DNA of 64,000 bases from Hyphomicrobiales bacterium (GTDB lineage: Bacteria; Pseudomonadota; Alphaproteobacteria; Rhizobiales; Xanthobacteraceae), in NCBI GenBank assembly GCA_016185205.1, contig JACPOA010000032.1, positions 124,001-188,000 on the forward strand, written 5' to 3'. Made by a program: the position numbers and the translations under genes. The notes under the pieces were generated by a model. That model was not told the origin of the DNA, made no database searches, and worked only from the letters and a program-made list of their open reading frames with translations. This document shows, one piece after another, positions 40,775-49,980 of the stretch (position 1 is its first letter; every line of letters starts with the position of its first letter).

Positions 40775-41739
40775 GCAAGCGCTCCAACAAAATACTCGCG
40801 GCGGTGATCGCGCTCAGCGCGCTGGCCTCGATCCTGTTCGGCTTGCGTAGCTACGGTTCGTACCTGCTGCTGCGCTCCGCTTACGACGTGGGCCGGCCGC
40901 AGGTGAGCAGCCTGCGTGCCTGGATGACGCTCGACCATGTGGCAGCGAGCTATCGCGTGCCGCTGACCGAGCTGCTGCCGCGGCTCGGCCTGCCGGGCGA
41001 CACGCACCGCGATGAAACTCTCAAGACCATCGCCGACCGACGCGGTGTCTCGCGTTTCGAATTCACGCGCGATGTGCAGCGCGCGCTCGGCCAATCGGCG
41101 CCGCCACCGACGGCCGCCGACAGTCAAAGCTCCGGCGGACTGACCGATCGCATCCTGTCGGCTCTGCTGGTCTATGGCTATCCGGCGCTGGCGCTCACGC
41201 TGCTGCTGGGCGCGATCGGTCTGCCGCTGCCGATCGGGGTCGCCACCGTGCTGGCCGGCTCGCTCGCGGCGCTCGGCACTCTGCGCTGGGAGTGGGCGGC
41301 GGCGGTCGCGGTCATCGCCTCGTTTGCCGGCGACATCGTCGCCTACGGCATCGGCCGCGCCGTGAGCGAGAACTTCCTCGCCCGTCACGGCCGCTGGATC
41401 GGCTACACAACTGAGCGCAAGACGCACGTGCAGGCGCTGCTGCGGCGCTGGGGCGGGATGACCGTCATCATCTCGCGCACGCTGACCTCCTCGCTCAGTT
41501 CGATCATCAGCCTGTTCGCCGGCGTCGGCCGCTATGGCTTCGCGCGTTTCCTGGGCTTCGCAGCTGTCGGCCGGCTGATCTGGACCTCGGCCTATCTGGG
41601 CCTGGGCTACGGCGTCGGCAGCAATATCGAGGCCGCCAGCCAGTTCCTCGGCAACCTGAGCGGGTTCATCATCGCGCTCGGCGTGCTGGTGGTAGCGGGC
41701 GCCTATCGGGCCGGCATGATGCGCCCGGAGGCGCGCTAA
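40771..41739 (+). CDS. DedA-family membrane protein with an extra N-terminal domain
   Basis: A 322-residue inner-membrane protein. The C-terminal 200 residues form a VTT/DedA domain (GAIGLPLPIGVATVLAGSLA, VISRTLTSSLSSIISLFAGV). DedA proteins include lipid-carrier flippases. Ahead of it are a transmembrane anchor at about 8-24 and a 70-residue soluble module (SLRAWMTLDHVAASYRVPL, ELLPRLGLPGDT). The same kind of small module occurs in unrelated membrane proteins; its role is unknown. Start and stop coupling with yidD suggests one operon. Confidence 0.85.
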   Translation: MSKRSNKILAAVIALSALASILFGLRSYGSYLLLRSAYDVGRPQVSSLRAWMTLDHVAASYRVPLTELLPRLGLPGDTHRDETLKTIADRRGVSRFEFTRDVQRALGQSAPPPTAADSQSSGGLTDRILSALLVYGYPALALTLLLGAIGLPLPIGVATVLAGSLAALGTLRWEWAAAVAVIASFAGDIVAYGIGRAVSENFLARHGRWIGYTTERKTHVQALLRRWGGMTVIISRTLTSSLSSIISLFAGVGRYGFARFLGFAAVGRLIWTSAYLGLGYGVGSNIEAASQFLGNLSGFIIALGVLVVAGAYRAGMMRPEAR

Positions 41740-41837
41740 AAGCTGTTGCGCCGCTCCAATCGGCTGCTATATCCCTCCCCAAATTGAATCACGCTTACCT
41801 GCATTCGTAGGCAGCGAGTGAGCAACAGGAGACGCTT

Positions 41838-43772
41838 ATGGTCGCGCTGACCTTTCCCGACGGCGCGCGTCGGGACTACCCCCAAGGCACCACCGGACTA
41901 GACATCGCCAAGGGCATTTCGCCCTCGCTGGCCAAACGCACCGTGGCGATGGCGCTGGACGGCACGCTCGCCGATCTCGCCGATCCGATCGAGCGCGATG
42001 CCAAGATCGAGTTCGTCTCGCGCGACGACCCGCGCGCGCTCGAGCTGATCCGCCACGACGCCGCGCACATCATGGCCGAGGCCGTGCAGAACCTGTGGCC
42101 GGGCACGCAGGTCACCATCGGCCCGGTGATCGAGAACGGATTCTATTACGATTTCGCGCGCAATCAGCCGTTCACGCTGGAGGACCTGCCGGCTATTGAG
42201 AAGAAGATGAAGGAGATCATCGCGCGCGATAAACCTTTCACCAAGGAGGAATGGTCGCGCGACCAAGCCAAGAAAGTGTTCGCCGACAAGGGCGAGAATT
42301 TCAAGGTCGAACTGGTCGACGCCATTCCGCAAGACCAGTCGATCAAAATCTACAAGCAGGGCGACTGGTTCGACCTCTGCCGCGGCCCGCATATGACCTC
42401 GACCGGCAAGGTCGGCAACGCCTTCAAGCTGATGAAGGTGGCCGGCGCCTATTGGCGCGGCGACAGCAACAATCCGATGCTGACCCGCATCTACGGCACG
42501 GCGTTTGCCAAGCAGGAAGAGCTCGACGCTTACCTCAAGCAGATCGAGGAAGCCGAGAAGCGCGACCATCGACGGCTCGGCCGCGAGATGGACCTGTTCC
42601 ACTTCCAGGAGGAAGCGCCCGGCTCGGTGTTCTGGCATGCCAAAGGCTGGACGCTGTTCCAGGCGCTGGAGAACTACATCCGCCGCCGCCAGCAGGATTC
42701 CGGCTACGTCGAGGTGAACTCGCCGCAGATGATGGACCGCGAGCTGTGGGTCACCACCGGCCACATCCCGACCTACTCGGACATGATGTTCCTCACCGCC
42801 AAACGCGAGGAGGACGAGCGCGTCTACGCCATCAAGCCGATGAACTGTCCCGGCCATGTGCAGATTTTCAAGAACGGCCTGAAATCGTATCGCGACCTGC
42901 CGCTCAAGATCGCCGAATTCGGCAAGGTTCATCGATTTGAGCCGTCGGGCGCGCTGCACGGGCTGATGCGCGTGCGCGCCTTCACGCAGGACGACGCGCA
43001 CATCTTCATCATGGAAAGCCAGATCGCCGAGGAGACGCTCAAGGTCAACAACCAGATCCTGTCGATCTACGAAGACTTCGGCTTTTCCGACGTGCGCATC
43101 AAGTTCTCCGACCGGCCCGACAAGCGCATCGGCGACGACGCGGTCTGGGACAAGGCGGAAGCAGCCCTGATGGCGGCGCTCAAGGCGTCGGGCCGGCCGT
43201 GGTCGCTCAACAAGGGCGAAGGCGCCTTCTACGGGCCGAAGCTCGAATACGTGCTGCGCGACGCCATCGGGCGCGAATGGCAATGCGGCACCGTGCAGGT
43301 CGATCTCAATCTGCCGGGCCGGCTCGGCGCGTTCTACATCGACGAGCATTCCAACAAGGTGACGCCGGTGATGCTGCACCGCGCCATGTTCGGTTCGATG
43401 GAACGCTTCACCGGCATTCTGATCGAGCACTATGCCGGCCATCTGCCGCTGTGGCTGTCGCCGCTGCAGGCGGTGGTCGCCACCATCACGCTCGATGCCG
43501 ACGACTATGCGCGCGAGGTGATCGCGGCGGCGCGCGCGCTCAGCCTGCGCGTCGAAGGCGACTTGCGCAACGAGAAGATCAATTACAAGGTGCGCGAGCA
43601 CTCGCTCGCCAAGGTCCCTGCCCTGCTCGTCGTCGGCAAGAAGGAAGCCGCCGAGCGCCTGGTCTCGATCCGCCGTCTCGGCAGCGAAGGCCAGCAGGTG
43701 ATGCCGCTCGATGCGGCGCTCAAAGCGCTGGCCGATGAGGCGGTGCCGCCGGATGTGCGGCGGGCGAAGTAA
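41838..43772 (+). CDS. thrS: Threonine--tRNA ligase
   Basis: A 644-residue class II synthetase. A TGS domain is followed by the editing domain with [11 protein letters not shown] and later [13 protein letters not shown]. The catalytic core has [13 protein letters not shown] (motif 2 region) and [20 protein letters not shown]. The anticodon-binding domain ends the protein. AGGAGA precedes the ATG. I saw no T-box or other leader structure in the 98-base gap before it. Confidence 0.97.
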   Translation: MVALTFPDGARRDYPQGTTGLDIAKGISPSLAKRTVAMALDGTLADLADPIERDAKIEFVSRDDPRALELIRHDAAHIMAEAVQNLWPGTQVTIGPVIENGFYYDFARNQPFTLEDLPAIEKKMKEIIARDKPFTKEEWSRDQAKKVFADKGENFKVELVDAIPQDQSIKIYKQGDWFDLCRGPHMTSTGKVGNAFKLMKVAGAYWRGDSNNPMLTRIYGTAFAKQEELDAYLKQIEEAEKRDHRRLGREMDLFHFQEEAPGSVFWHAKGWTLFQALENYIRRRQQDSGYVEVNSPQMMDRELWVTTGHIPTYSDMMFLTAKREEDERVYAIKPMNCPGHVQIFKNGLKSYRDLPLKIAEFGKVHRFEPSGALHGLMRVRAFTQDDAHIFIMESQIAEETLKVNNQILSIYEDFGFSDVRIKFSDRPDKRIGDDAVWDKAEAALMAALKASGRPWSLNKGEGAFYGPKLEYVLRDAIGREWQCGTVQVDLNLPGRLGAFYIDEHSNKVTPVMLHRAMFGSMERFTGILIEHYAGHLPLWLSPLQAVVATITLDADDYAREVIAAARALSLRVEGDLRNEKINYKVREHSLAKVPALLVVGKKEAAERLVSIRRLGSEGQQVMPLDAALKALADEAVPPDVRRAK

Positions 43773-43793
43773 TCCGTCGCGCCTTCTCGCTTC

Positions 43794-43855
43794 ACCTCTC
43801 CCATAGGGAGAGGTCGCCCGCCGAAGCTTCAGCGAAGGCGGGCGGGGAGAGGGGG
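43794..43855. repeat. Double hairpin repeat after thrS
   Basis: The first hairpin ACCTCTCCC/GGGAGAGGT (43794-43814) is followed by a second, CGCCCGCC/GGCGGGCG (43815-43844). The 25 bases at 43819-43843 are the exact reverse complement of 13373-13397. It sits between the convergent ends of thrS and the cytochrome gene and may end both transcripts. Confidence 0.75.
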
Positions 43856-43884
43856 CGCGCCAACTCCGCGGCTATCGCAGTGCG

Positions 43885-44991
43885 CTACGGCCTCGTCTTC
43901 CCGGCCATAGTCACGCCGGCCTTGCCGCTCGCTGCCAGGCTGTCGAGCGAATCGTACAAGAGCTGCAGCATGTAGCGGCCGTTGTGGTAGGCGCCGCCCG
44001 GGTCGCGCAGCGAGAAGGTGTAGTTGAACACCGCCTGCAGCAGGCGCGGCGTATAGGCGGTGTATTTGTTGGCCATCTTAATCTCTTCCGGATCGATGCG
44101 GCCGTTGCCGTTCGAGTCGGCATACCAATAGGGATACGCCGCCTTGGCGAAGGCGATCGGCGTGCCACCAACATTCTTGGAGTAGGTCTGGATCGCCGCA
44201 TAGAGCTGCGCCTGCAGGCCGGCGATCTCGCGCGCGAGACCCTCCTCCTTGCCATTACCGTCGAAATCGCCACGCGTCGACATGCGGATCTTGGCGAGAT
44301 CGGCGACCGCCTTGATGCCCTCGTGACATCCGCCGCAGCGATCGATCTTGAGCTCGCCACCGTGCGGCTGGTGACAGCCGGTGCAGGTGCTCACATTCGG
44401 CATATGCGCGAAGCGGCCGGCGTATTTCTTGCCGTCATATTCGTAGGCGACCTTCGCCTCGCTGCCATACATGGTGGCGCCGGCCGGGAAGTAATGCACG
44501 TGCAGGAAGTTGATCTTGGGATCTGGCGTGTCGAGCGGCAGGCCAGCAATCGCCTTGTTCACGCTCACCGTCGACTCGCGGCCCTGATGGCAGGTCATGC
44601 ACAGATTGGCGTCATTGTTGCCGGTGTCGACGCTCACGCCGCTGGCGAAATTGACCTTGGCGACGGTGTGCCGCGCATAGGTCAACAGGTCGGCATGGCA
44701 GTTGGTGCAGGCAAAGCCGTTCTTGACGTGCGGCGCCGGCGCAGTCTTGCCGTCCTTGATGTATTCGGGGAGGCTGTTGGCGCCGTGGCAGCGCGCACAG
44801 ACGGCGGGGACTTCCTTCACGTTGTCCCAGTCGTGGAACGCGTGCGCGCCACGGTCGAAGTGGCCTTTCCAGAACTCGAGCTTGACGCCTTCTTCGGTCT
44901 TCTCGTCGGCGCGGCTCATGCCGCCGGCGAAGAGCGTCGCCGCAAAGGCGACCGCGAGGATGGTGAATGTCCGCTTAAAGGTTGCGCGCAT
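43885..44991 (-). CDS. Pentahaem c-type cytochrome with EF-hand-like loops
   Basis: A 368-residue exported protein with signal peptide (TFTILAVAFAATLFAGG). Five CxxCH haem-attachment sites are at 65-69, 95-99, 131-135, 203-207 and 219-223. After the haem region comes a canonical 12-residue EF-hand loop, DSNGNGRIDPEE (292-303), and a partial one, DFDGNGKEEG, at 242-251. The rest is helical without haem sites. It should be periplasmic and move electrons; calcium binding is inferred from the loops. The partner enzyme is not evident. A monohaem cytochrome gene lies 500 bases upstream on the same strand. Confidence 0.87.
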   Translation of the reverse strand: MRATFKRTFTILAVAFAATLFAGGMSRADEKTEEGVKLEFWKGHFDRGAHAFHDWDNVKEVPAVCARCHGANSLPEYIKDGKTAPAPHVKNGFACTNCHADLLTYARHTVAKVNFASGVSVDTGNNDANLCMTCHQGRESTVSVNKAIAGLPLDTPDPKINFLHVHYFPAGATMYGSEAKVAYEYDGKKYAGRFAHMPNVSTCTGCHQPHGGELKIDRCGGCHEGIKAVADLAKIRMSTRGDFDGNGKEEGLAREIAGLQAQLYAAIQTYSKNVGGTPIAFAKAAYPYWYADSNGNGRIDPEEIKMANKYTAYTPRLLQAVFNYTFSLRDPGGAYHNGRYMLQLLYDSLDSLAASGKAGVTMAGKTRP

Positions 44992-45166
44992 GGAGTGCTC
45001 CGTCTCGCCTGGCTACGAATCAAATCGAGCCCCCTCGACCGGCTGTCGCCAGTCGGTTGCTGCAAGCGGCGCATCCTCACCCGGAATTTTTCCGTAAGCC
45101 TTTTGATTGGCAATCGTGCGCCGGTGGCGAGACGATATATTGATCTCGCTCAAGAATCTGACGGTA

Positions 45167-45417
45167 TTATTCGGCGCTCGGCAGCAGCAAGGTCGAACCC
45201 GCCGCCACGCCGAAGTTGTCGAGGTGCGCGGTTGTGGTGCGCTGCTCGTCGGCATAATGCGAATGGAAATAATCGCCCCTATGGTGGTATTGCGCCGCCG
45301 GCGCGGCGGCGACCGGCTGATGCGTTTGCGCCTGGGCCGGCGCCGAGCTGCCGAGCGCAACGATCAGCGCAGCTGCGAGGGCTAGACCGCGAAATATCTG
45401 GACGCGTGCTGCATCAT
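45167..45417 (-). pseudogene. Small exported protein gene with a frameshift
   Basis: Reading from the ATG at 45417 gives MMQHASRYFAV and a stop. A shift by one base after the ninth codon instead gives RGLALAAALIVALGSSAPAQ, a signal-peptide core, then a histidine-rich mature part (QYHHRGDYFHSHYADEQ) ending LLLPSAE. Without the shift no start codon serves the long frame. It is either a broken gene, a sequencing error or a gene using a rare start. It lies between the two cytochrome genes on the same strand. Confidence 0.5.
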
Positions 45418-45479
45418 GGCAGCGCCTCCATAGCGGCGAACGCGCGGCGCCGCTATGATCCAGATCACAAGGCTGCGCG

Positions 45480-45794
45480 CTACCTGCCCTGCTTGGCGAT
45501 ATAGGCCGCGAGGTCGGCGGCCTCGCTGCGCGACAGGTTCATGTCCGGCATCTTCGGATGCGGCAGCAGCAAATAGAGCGCAAGCTTGCCGGCATCCAGA
45601 CCCGGCAACTTCGCCATGGCGGAAAATGGATCGGCTTGCGTATTGCCCTGGCGCTGGTCGGCGGCGACGACGTGGCAGGACACGCACCAGCGTCGCGCCA
45701 ACTTTTCGCCATTGCCCGCGTCGGCCGCGGAGGCGACATTGGCAAGCGTCACGACAGCCAACGATGACAGCAGTGCAGCGGAAATTCGATGCAT
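45480..45794 (-). CDS. Class I c-type cytochrome (monohaem)
   Basis: A 104-residue exported cytochrome. Signal peptide MHRISAALLSSLAVVTLANV, haem site CVSCH at 37-41 and axial methionine probably Met82 in HPKMPDMNLS. The ending SEAADLAAYIAKQG is typical of soluble class I cytochromes. It would shuttle electrons in the periplasm. The frameshifted small gene and the pentahaem cytochrome lie downstream in the same direction. Confidence 0.9.
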   Translation of the reverse strand: MHRISAALLSSLAVVTLANVASAADAGNGEKLARRWCVSCHVVAADQRQGNTQADPFSAMAKLPGLDAGKLALYLLLPHPKMPDMNLSRSEAADLAAYIAKQGR

Positions 45795-45881
45795 GGCAGA
45801 GTTTCGTTCACTTTCGATTTATCCTATACGCCGAAGCGCCGCGTAGCGCCGTGACCTATGTCAATGGTAGCATTTTTGCAT

Positions 45882-45969
45882 GCGCATGATCTTATCCGAC
45901 CTTCCTTCGCCCGTCGAAGCGGGCTTTGCGAAGGCGGGAAACCGGTTCCCACTTTTCGGGATCATGCGC
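45882..45969. repeat. Palindromic intergenic repeat, long form
   Basis: Third member of the family at 15061 and 38787, in the opposite orientation to the 38787 copy, ending in GGGATCATGCGC. The last base is the first base of the otsA stop triplet. It separates otsA from the convergent end of the upstream intergenic region. Confidence 0.8.
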
Positions 45970-47384
45970 TATCGGCTGCCGGCGACGCGCACCGGCGGCA
46001 CCACGACGGCCTCGCCCGGCGGATGCTCGAGCGCCGCCAGGAAGCGCTCGGCCCAATGGCTGAGATCGTTCGCCGCCAGCATCTTGAAATTAGCGGCGTG
46101 GCGCGCCCGCCGCTCCTCCAGCGGCATCGCCAGCGCACGGTTGATGGCGATGGCGACACCTTCCGAGTCGTAAGGGTTGACCAACAGCGCCGAAGTACAT
46201 TCGTGCGCCGCGCCCGCAAAGCGCGACAGGATCAGCACGCCGGGATCGTTGGCGTTTTGTGAGGCGACGAATTCCTTGGCCACCAAGTTCATGCCATCGC
46301 GCAACGGCGTCACCAGCGCTGCGCGCGCCCCGCGGTAGAGCCCGGCCAAAGCGGTGCGACTGTGCGCCTTGTTGATGTAGCGCACCGGCGTCCAGGACGC
46401 CTCGCCGAAGGTGCCATTGATGCGCCCGACCGTCTCCCCCACCAGCCGCCCAATGTCGGAATATTCCGGGATTTCGGCGCGGCTGTGCGGCGTGATCTGC
46501 AGATAAGTGACCTTGCCGCGCCAGTCGGGGAAGTTGGTCAGGAACCGCTCATACGCATTCATGCGCTCCGGCAAGCCTTTGGAGTAGTCGAGTCGATCGA
46601 CGCCGATGATCATGGCGCGGCCGGACAGGCTGTCGAGCACTTCGCGCACGAACTCGCTCTCAATGGCGCGCCGCGCCAGCCGCGCTAGTCCTTCCGTTTC
46701 GACCCCGACCGGGAAGGTGCCGATTTGCACGACACGGCTGCCGAAATGAAAGCTGTTTCCCTGCGCCCACGACAGCCCACATTCATTGGCGAGATAGCGG
46801 GAGAAATTGGTGGCATCGACCTCGGTCTGGAAGCCGATCAGATCGTAGTGGCAGAGCGCCGGAATGAGCTGCTCGTGATTGGGCAGCGCGGTGAGGATTT
46901 CCGGCGGCGGGCACGGGATATGGATGAAGAAGCCGATTCTGTTCTTGTGGCCGCGCTCGCGCAGCGCCTTGGCCAGCGGGATCAAATGATAGTCGTGCAC
47001 CCAGATCACGTCGTCGGGCGTGAGCATCCCTTCCAGATTGCTGGCAAAGAATTCGTTGACGCGGAAATAGCCACCGAGGTCGCGGCGGGTGAATTCGGCG
47101 AGATCGAGCCGGTAATGCAAGATCGGCCACAGCACCCGATTGGCGAAGCCGTTGTAGAATTCCTCGTAGTCGTCCTTGCGCAGTCCGATGGTGACGTAGG
47201 AGACGTTGTCGCGCTCGATCGTCTTGGCCGGCCCCGGGTCATCGTCCGCAACGCGCCCGCTCCAGCCGAACCAGACGCCGCCACGACGCCGCAGCGCCGG
47301 GCGGATCGAGACTTCCAGCCCGCCGGCGCGCGCCCCGCTGTCGGGAACGCCAACGCGATTGGAGACTACGACGAGTCGCGCCAA
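45969..47384 (-). CDS. otsA: Trehalose-6-phosphate synthase
   Basis: A 471-residue GT20 enzyme joining UDP-glucose and glucose-6-phosphate. From the TTG start at 47384 the protein reads MARLVVVSNRVGVP, the standard OtsA N-terminus, and matches the E. coli length. Also present are VWVHDYHLIPLAKALRERG, GVDRLDYSKGLPERMNAYER and the terminal ALVTPLRDGMNLVAKEFVAS. The frame is open upstream inside the GH15 gene, but that part has no OtsA similarity. It overlaps the end of the GH15 gene by 19 bases. Confidence 0.94.
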   Translation of the reverse strand: MARLVVVSNRVGVPDSGARAGGLEVSIRPALRRRGGVWFGWSGRVADDDPGPAKTIERDNVSYVTIGLRKDDYEEFYNGFANRVLWPILHYRLDLAEFTRRDLGGYFRVNEFFASNLEGMLTPDDVIWVHDYHLIPLAKALRERGHKNRIGFFIHIPCPPPEILTALPNHEQLIPALCHYDLIGFQTEVDATNFSRYLANECGLSWAQGNSFHFGSRVVQIGTFPVGVETEGLARLARRAIESEFVREVLDSLSGRAMIIGVDRLDYSKGLPERMNAYERFLTNFPDWRGKVTYLQITPHSRAEIPEYSDIGRLVGETVGRINGTFGEASWTPVRYINKAHSRTALAGLYRGARAALVTPLRDGMNLVAKEFVASQNANDPGVLILSRFAGAAHECTSALLVNPYDSEGVAIAINRALAMPLEERRARHAANFKMLAANDLSHWAERFLAALEHPPGEAVVVPPVRVAGSR

Positions 47385-49162
47385 TAGCGATCTCCCCAGC
47401 TGCGCGACAACTTGATCGCGGTCAAAATCAGGCCGGACATCGAATAGGTCTGCGGAAAATTTCCCCACAGCTTGCCGGTCACCGGGTGCACGTCTTCCGA
47501 CAGCAGCCCGTAGCGGTTTCGCAATCCCAGCGCGTTGACGAACATCTCGCGGGCCTCGTCACGCCGTCCGGTCTCCCACATTGCATCGATCAGCCAGAAG
47601 CGGCAAATCAAAAACGCCGTCTCCGGCAAGCCGAAATCGTCGGCGGCGACATAGCGCATAACGTTGAAATCGCGCCGAAGTTCACGCCCGATCACCTCCA
47701 CGGTGGATACGAAGCGCGGATCGTTGGGCACGAGCAGCCCGAGTTCGGCCAAAAGCAGCACGCTGGCGTCGAGATCGTCGCTGCCAAAAGCGCCCACGAA
47801 GGCATTCCGCTTGGGATTCCAGGCGCCTTGCAGCACCTGCTCGCCGATCCGCTTAGAGATCGCGCCCCAATGTTGCGCGCGCTCGGCCAGGCCGAGATGG
47901 CCCGCGATCGCCTCCAGCCGCTGGCAGCCGGCCCAGCACATCGCCGCCGAATAGGTGTGCACGCGCTTGCGGCCGCGGTATTCCCAGATGCCGGCGTCCG
48001 GCTCCAACGCGAGCTTGGCCGCCTGCTCGCCGAGCGGCTCGATCACATTGAACAGCGACACGTCGCCCGGGTTCGGCAGCCGGCGGTCGAAGAACATCGG
48101 CGTCGCCGCCATGATGATGCTGCCATAAACGTCGTGCTGGTCCTGAGTGGCCGCGGCATTGCCGATGCGCACCGGCCCGTTGCCGCCATAACCGGCGAGC
48201 GCCGGCGCGGTGCGCTCGTCGAGCGCGTCGGTATGCACGATGCCGTAGAGCGGGCGCAGGCCGTCGGTTCGGCCGGTGGCGATGCTCAGGATATAGGAGA
48301 TGAAATCTTCCATCGTGCGGGTGGCGCCGATGCGGTTGAGCGCGCGCACCACGAAGAAGGCGTCGCGCATCCAGCAGTAGCGATAATCCCAGTTGCGCCC
48401 GGATCCGGCATGCTCCGGTATCGAGGTGGTGAGCGCCGCCACCACCGCGCCGGTCTCCTCGAAATTGCACAGCTTGAGCGTGATGCCGGCGCGGATGATC
48501 TCATCCTGCCACTCGACCGAGAAGGCGAGCCGCCGCACCCATTCCAGCCAGTAGTCGCGGGTGCGCTCGAGAAAATCGCGGCAGGTGGTTGCGAGCGAAC
48601 CTTCGAACGGCTCGTCGGTGCCAAACACCATGTGCACCGGGCGCGTGAGCACAAACGCCGCCTCGTTCTCCACATAGGAGAGCGGCGCATCGGTGGTGAG
48701 CCGCACCGGCACCTCGTCGCGCCAGTAGCGGATGTGATTGCTGCCGGAGGCGCGCTCGCCGACCGGCACGCCGTAGCGGTGAGTGGCGCGGAAGCGGATG
48801 GTGATGCGCGGCATGCCGGCGATCGGCTCGATGATGCGCACCAGCTGCGGTGGGCGAAAGGTGCGGCCGTAGTTCTGGAAGCGCGGCGCGAAATCGGTGA
48901 TGCGCACGGCGCCGCCGTCACTGTCGGTGAGTTCGGTCACCACGAGGGCGGTGTTGCGCACATAATTCGAGCGGATGTCGACTTGGCGGTCGAGCACCAC
49001 ATCGGTGAAGCCTTTGTCCTCATCGCCCGACAGCAGCCGGCAAAACACCGGATCGCCGTCATAGCGCGGCAGGCACCACCACACGATGCGCGAGGACGGC
49101 TCGACCAACGCCGCGGTGCGCCCGTTGCCGATCACCGCCAGATCGAGGCCGTAGTCGGTCAT
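47366..49162 (-). CDS. Glycoside hydrolase family 15 protein (glucoamylase/trehalase-like)
   Basis: A 598-residue cytoplasmic GH15 enzyme. The N-terminal beta-domain opens with DLAVIGNGRTAALVEPSSRI, followed by the (alpha/alpha)6 barrel with NWDYRYCWMRDAFFVVRALN and a C-terminal FPQTYSMSGLILTAIKLSRS. The acidic residues of the barrel are not resolved one by one here. In this family glucoamylases and trehalases both occur. Lying between otsB and otsA, with a four-base overlap to otsB, it probably turns over trehalose or a related glucan. Confidence 0.9.
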   Translation of the reverse strand: MTDYGLDLAVIGNGRTAALVEPSSRIVWWCLPRYDGDPVFCRLLSGDEDKGFTDVVLDRQVDIRSNYVRNTALVVTELTDSDGGAVRITDFAPRFQNYGRTFRPPQLVRIIEPIAGMPRITIRFRATHRYGVPVGERASGSNHIRYWRDEVPVRLTTDAPLSYVENEAAFVLTRPVHMVFGTDEPFEGSLATTCRDFLERTRDYWLEWVRRLAFSVEWQDEIIRAGITLKLCNFEETGAVVAALTTSIPEHAGSGRNWDYRYCWMRDAFFVVRALNRIGATRTMEDFISYILSIATGRTDGLRPLYGIVHTDALDERTAPALAGYGGNGPVRIGNAAATQDQHDVYGSIIMAATPMFFDRRLPNPGDVSLFNVIEPLGEQAAKLALEPDAGIWEYRGRKRVHTYSAAMCWAGCQRLEAIAGHLGLAERAQHWGAISKRIGEQVLQGAWNPKRNAFVGAFGSDDLDASVLLLAELGLLVPNDPRFVSTVEVIGRELRRDFNVMRYVAADDFGLPETAFLICRFWLIDAMWETGRRDEAREMFVNALGLRNRYGLLSEDVHPVTGKLWGNFPQTYSMSGLILTAIKLSRSWGDRYWRDSS

Positions 49163-49941
49163 GCGTGTTCCATCCGTCCGTTGGCCGCCAGTTTTTGCAG
49201 CGCCTGGCGCACATGCGCCGGAGATTCGAAGATTCCGGCGAGCCCCGGAAATTGCCGCGTCACCGAAAAGCCGATGCCGCCAAGATCCGGCAGCACCTGA
49301 AACACCGATTCATCGGTGACGTCGTCGCCGATGAACACCGGCATGCGCCCGGCGAACGGCGCAAGCCGCATCAGTCGGCGCACGCTTTCGCCTTTGTTCA
49401 CCGCCGGACGCTTGACTTCGAACATGGCCTTGCCCGGCAGCACTTCGGTCGCTTCGCCGGGAAACGCCGCGCAGCAGGCCGCGATGTGGTGGAGCAGCCA
49501 GCCCTCGTGCTGCGGCGCGTTGCGGAAATGTAGCGCCAGCGAATAGCCCTTGTCTTCAACCACGATGGCGGGATCGTGGATTGCGGCCCGCGCCAATTGC
49601 CGGCGCAAGTCGGGTGGCAAAGCCTTCGCCGAGGTGATCACTTCGTTGCCGCGCACGCGCAATTCCGCGCCATGCCCGCCGACCGTCGGCAGCTTGAGCG
49701 GCATAAACAGCTTATCGAGATCTGCAATCGGCCGGCCGCTGACCAGCGCGAGCGCGCCGCCGGTCAATTCGAGAAGACGTTGCAGCGAGACCCCCAACTC
49801 TGCGGAGATCTGCACCTCGAACGGCGACGGCCCGATGTCGATCATGGTGCCGTCCACATCGAGCAGAATTGCAATCGTCGTAGGATTGAGGCCTGCAAAA
49901 ATGCCCATAGCCGCATCGTTCGCAATGGGCTGCGTCACCAT
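49159..49941 (-). CDS. otsB: Trehalose-6-phosphate phosphatase
   Basis: A HAD-superfamily phosphatase of about 260 residues that makes trehalose from its 6-phosphate. The nucleophile motif is ILLDVDGTMIDIGPSPFEV and the last HAD motif is FIGDDVTDESVF. The ATG at 49941 (MVTQPIANDA) has AGG six bases upstream; another ATG two codons earlier lies too close to it. The stop overlaps the start of the GH15 gene (ATGA), so otsB, GH15 and otsA form one overlapping unit. Confidence 0.93.
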   Translation of the reverse strand: MVTQPIANDAAMGIFAGLNPTTIAILLDVDGTMIDIGPSPFEVQISAELGVSLQRLLELTGGALALVSGRPIADLDKLFMPLKLPTVGGHGAELRVRGNEVITSAKALPPDLRRQLARAAIHDPAIVVEDKGYSLALHFRNAPQHEGWLLHHIAACCAAFPGEATEVLPGKAMFEVKRPAVNKGESVRRLMRLAPFAGRMPVFIGDDVTDESVFQVLPDLGGIGFSVTRQFPGLAGIFESPAHVRQALQKLAANGRMEHA

Positions 49942-49980
49942 ATTCATCCTAACGATTGCACCAGGAAAAAGTTCCAGCCG

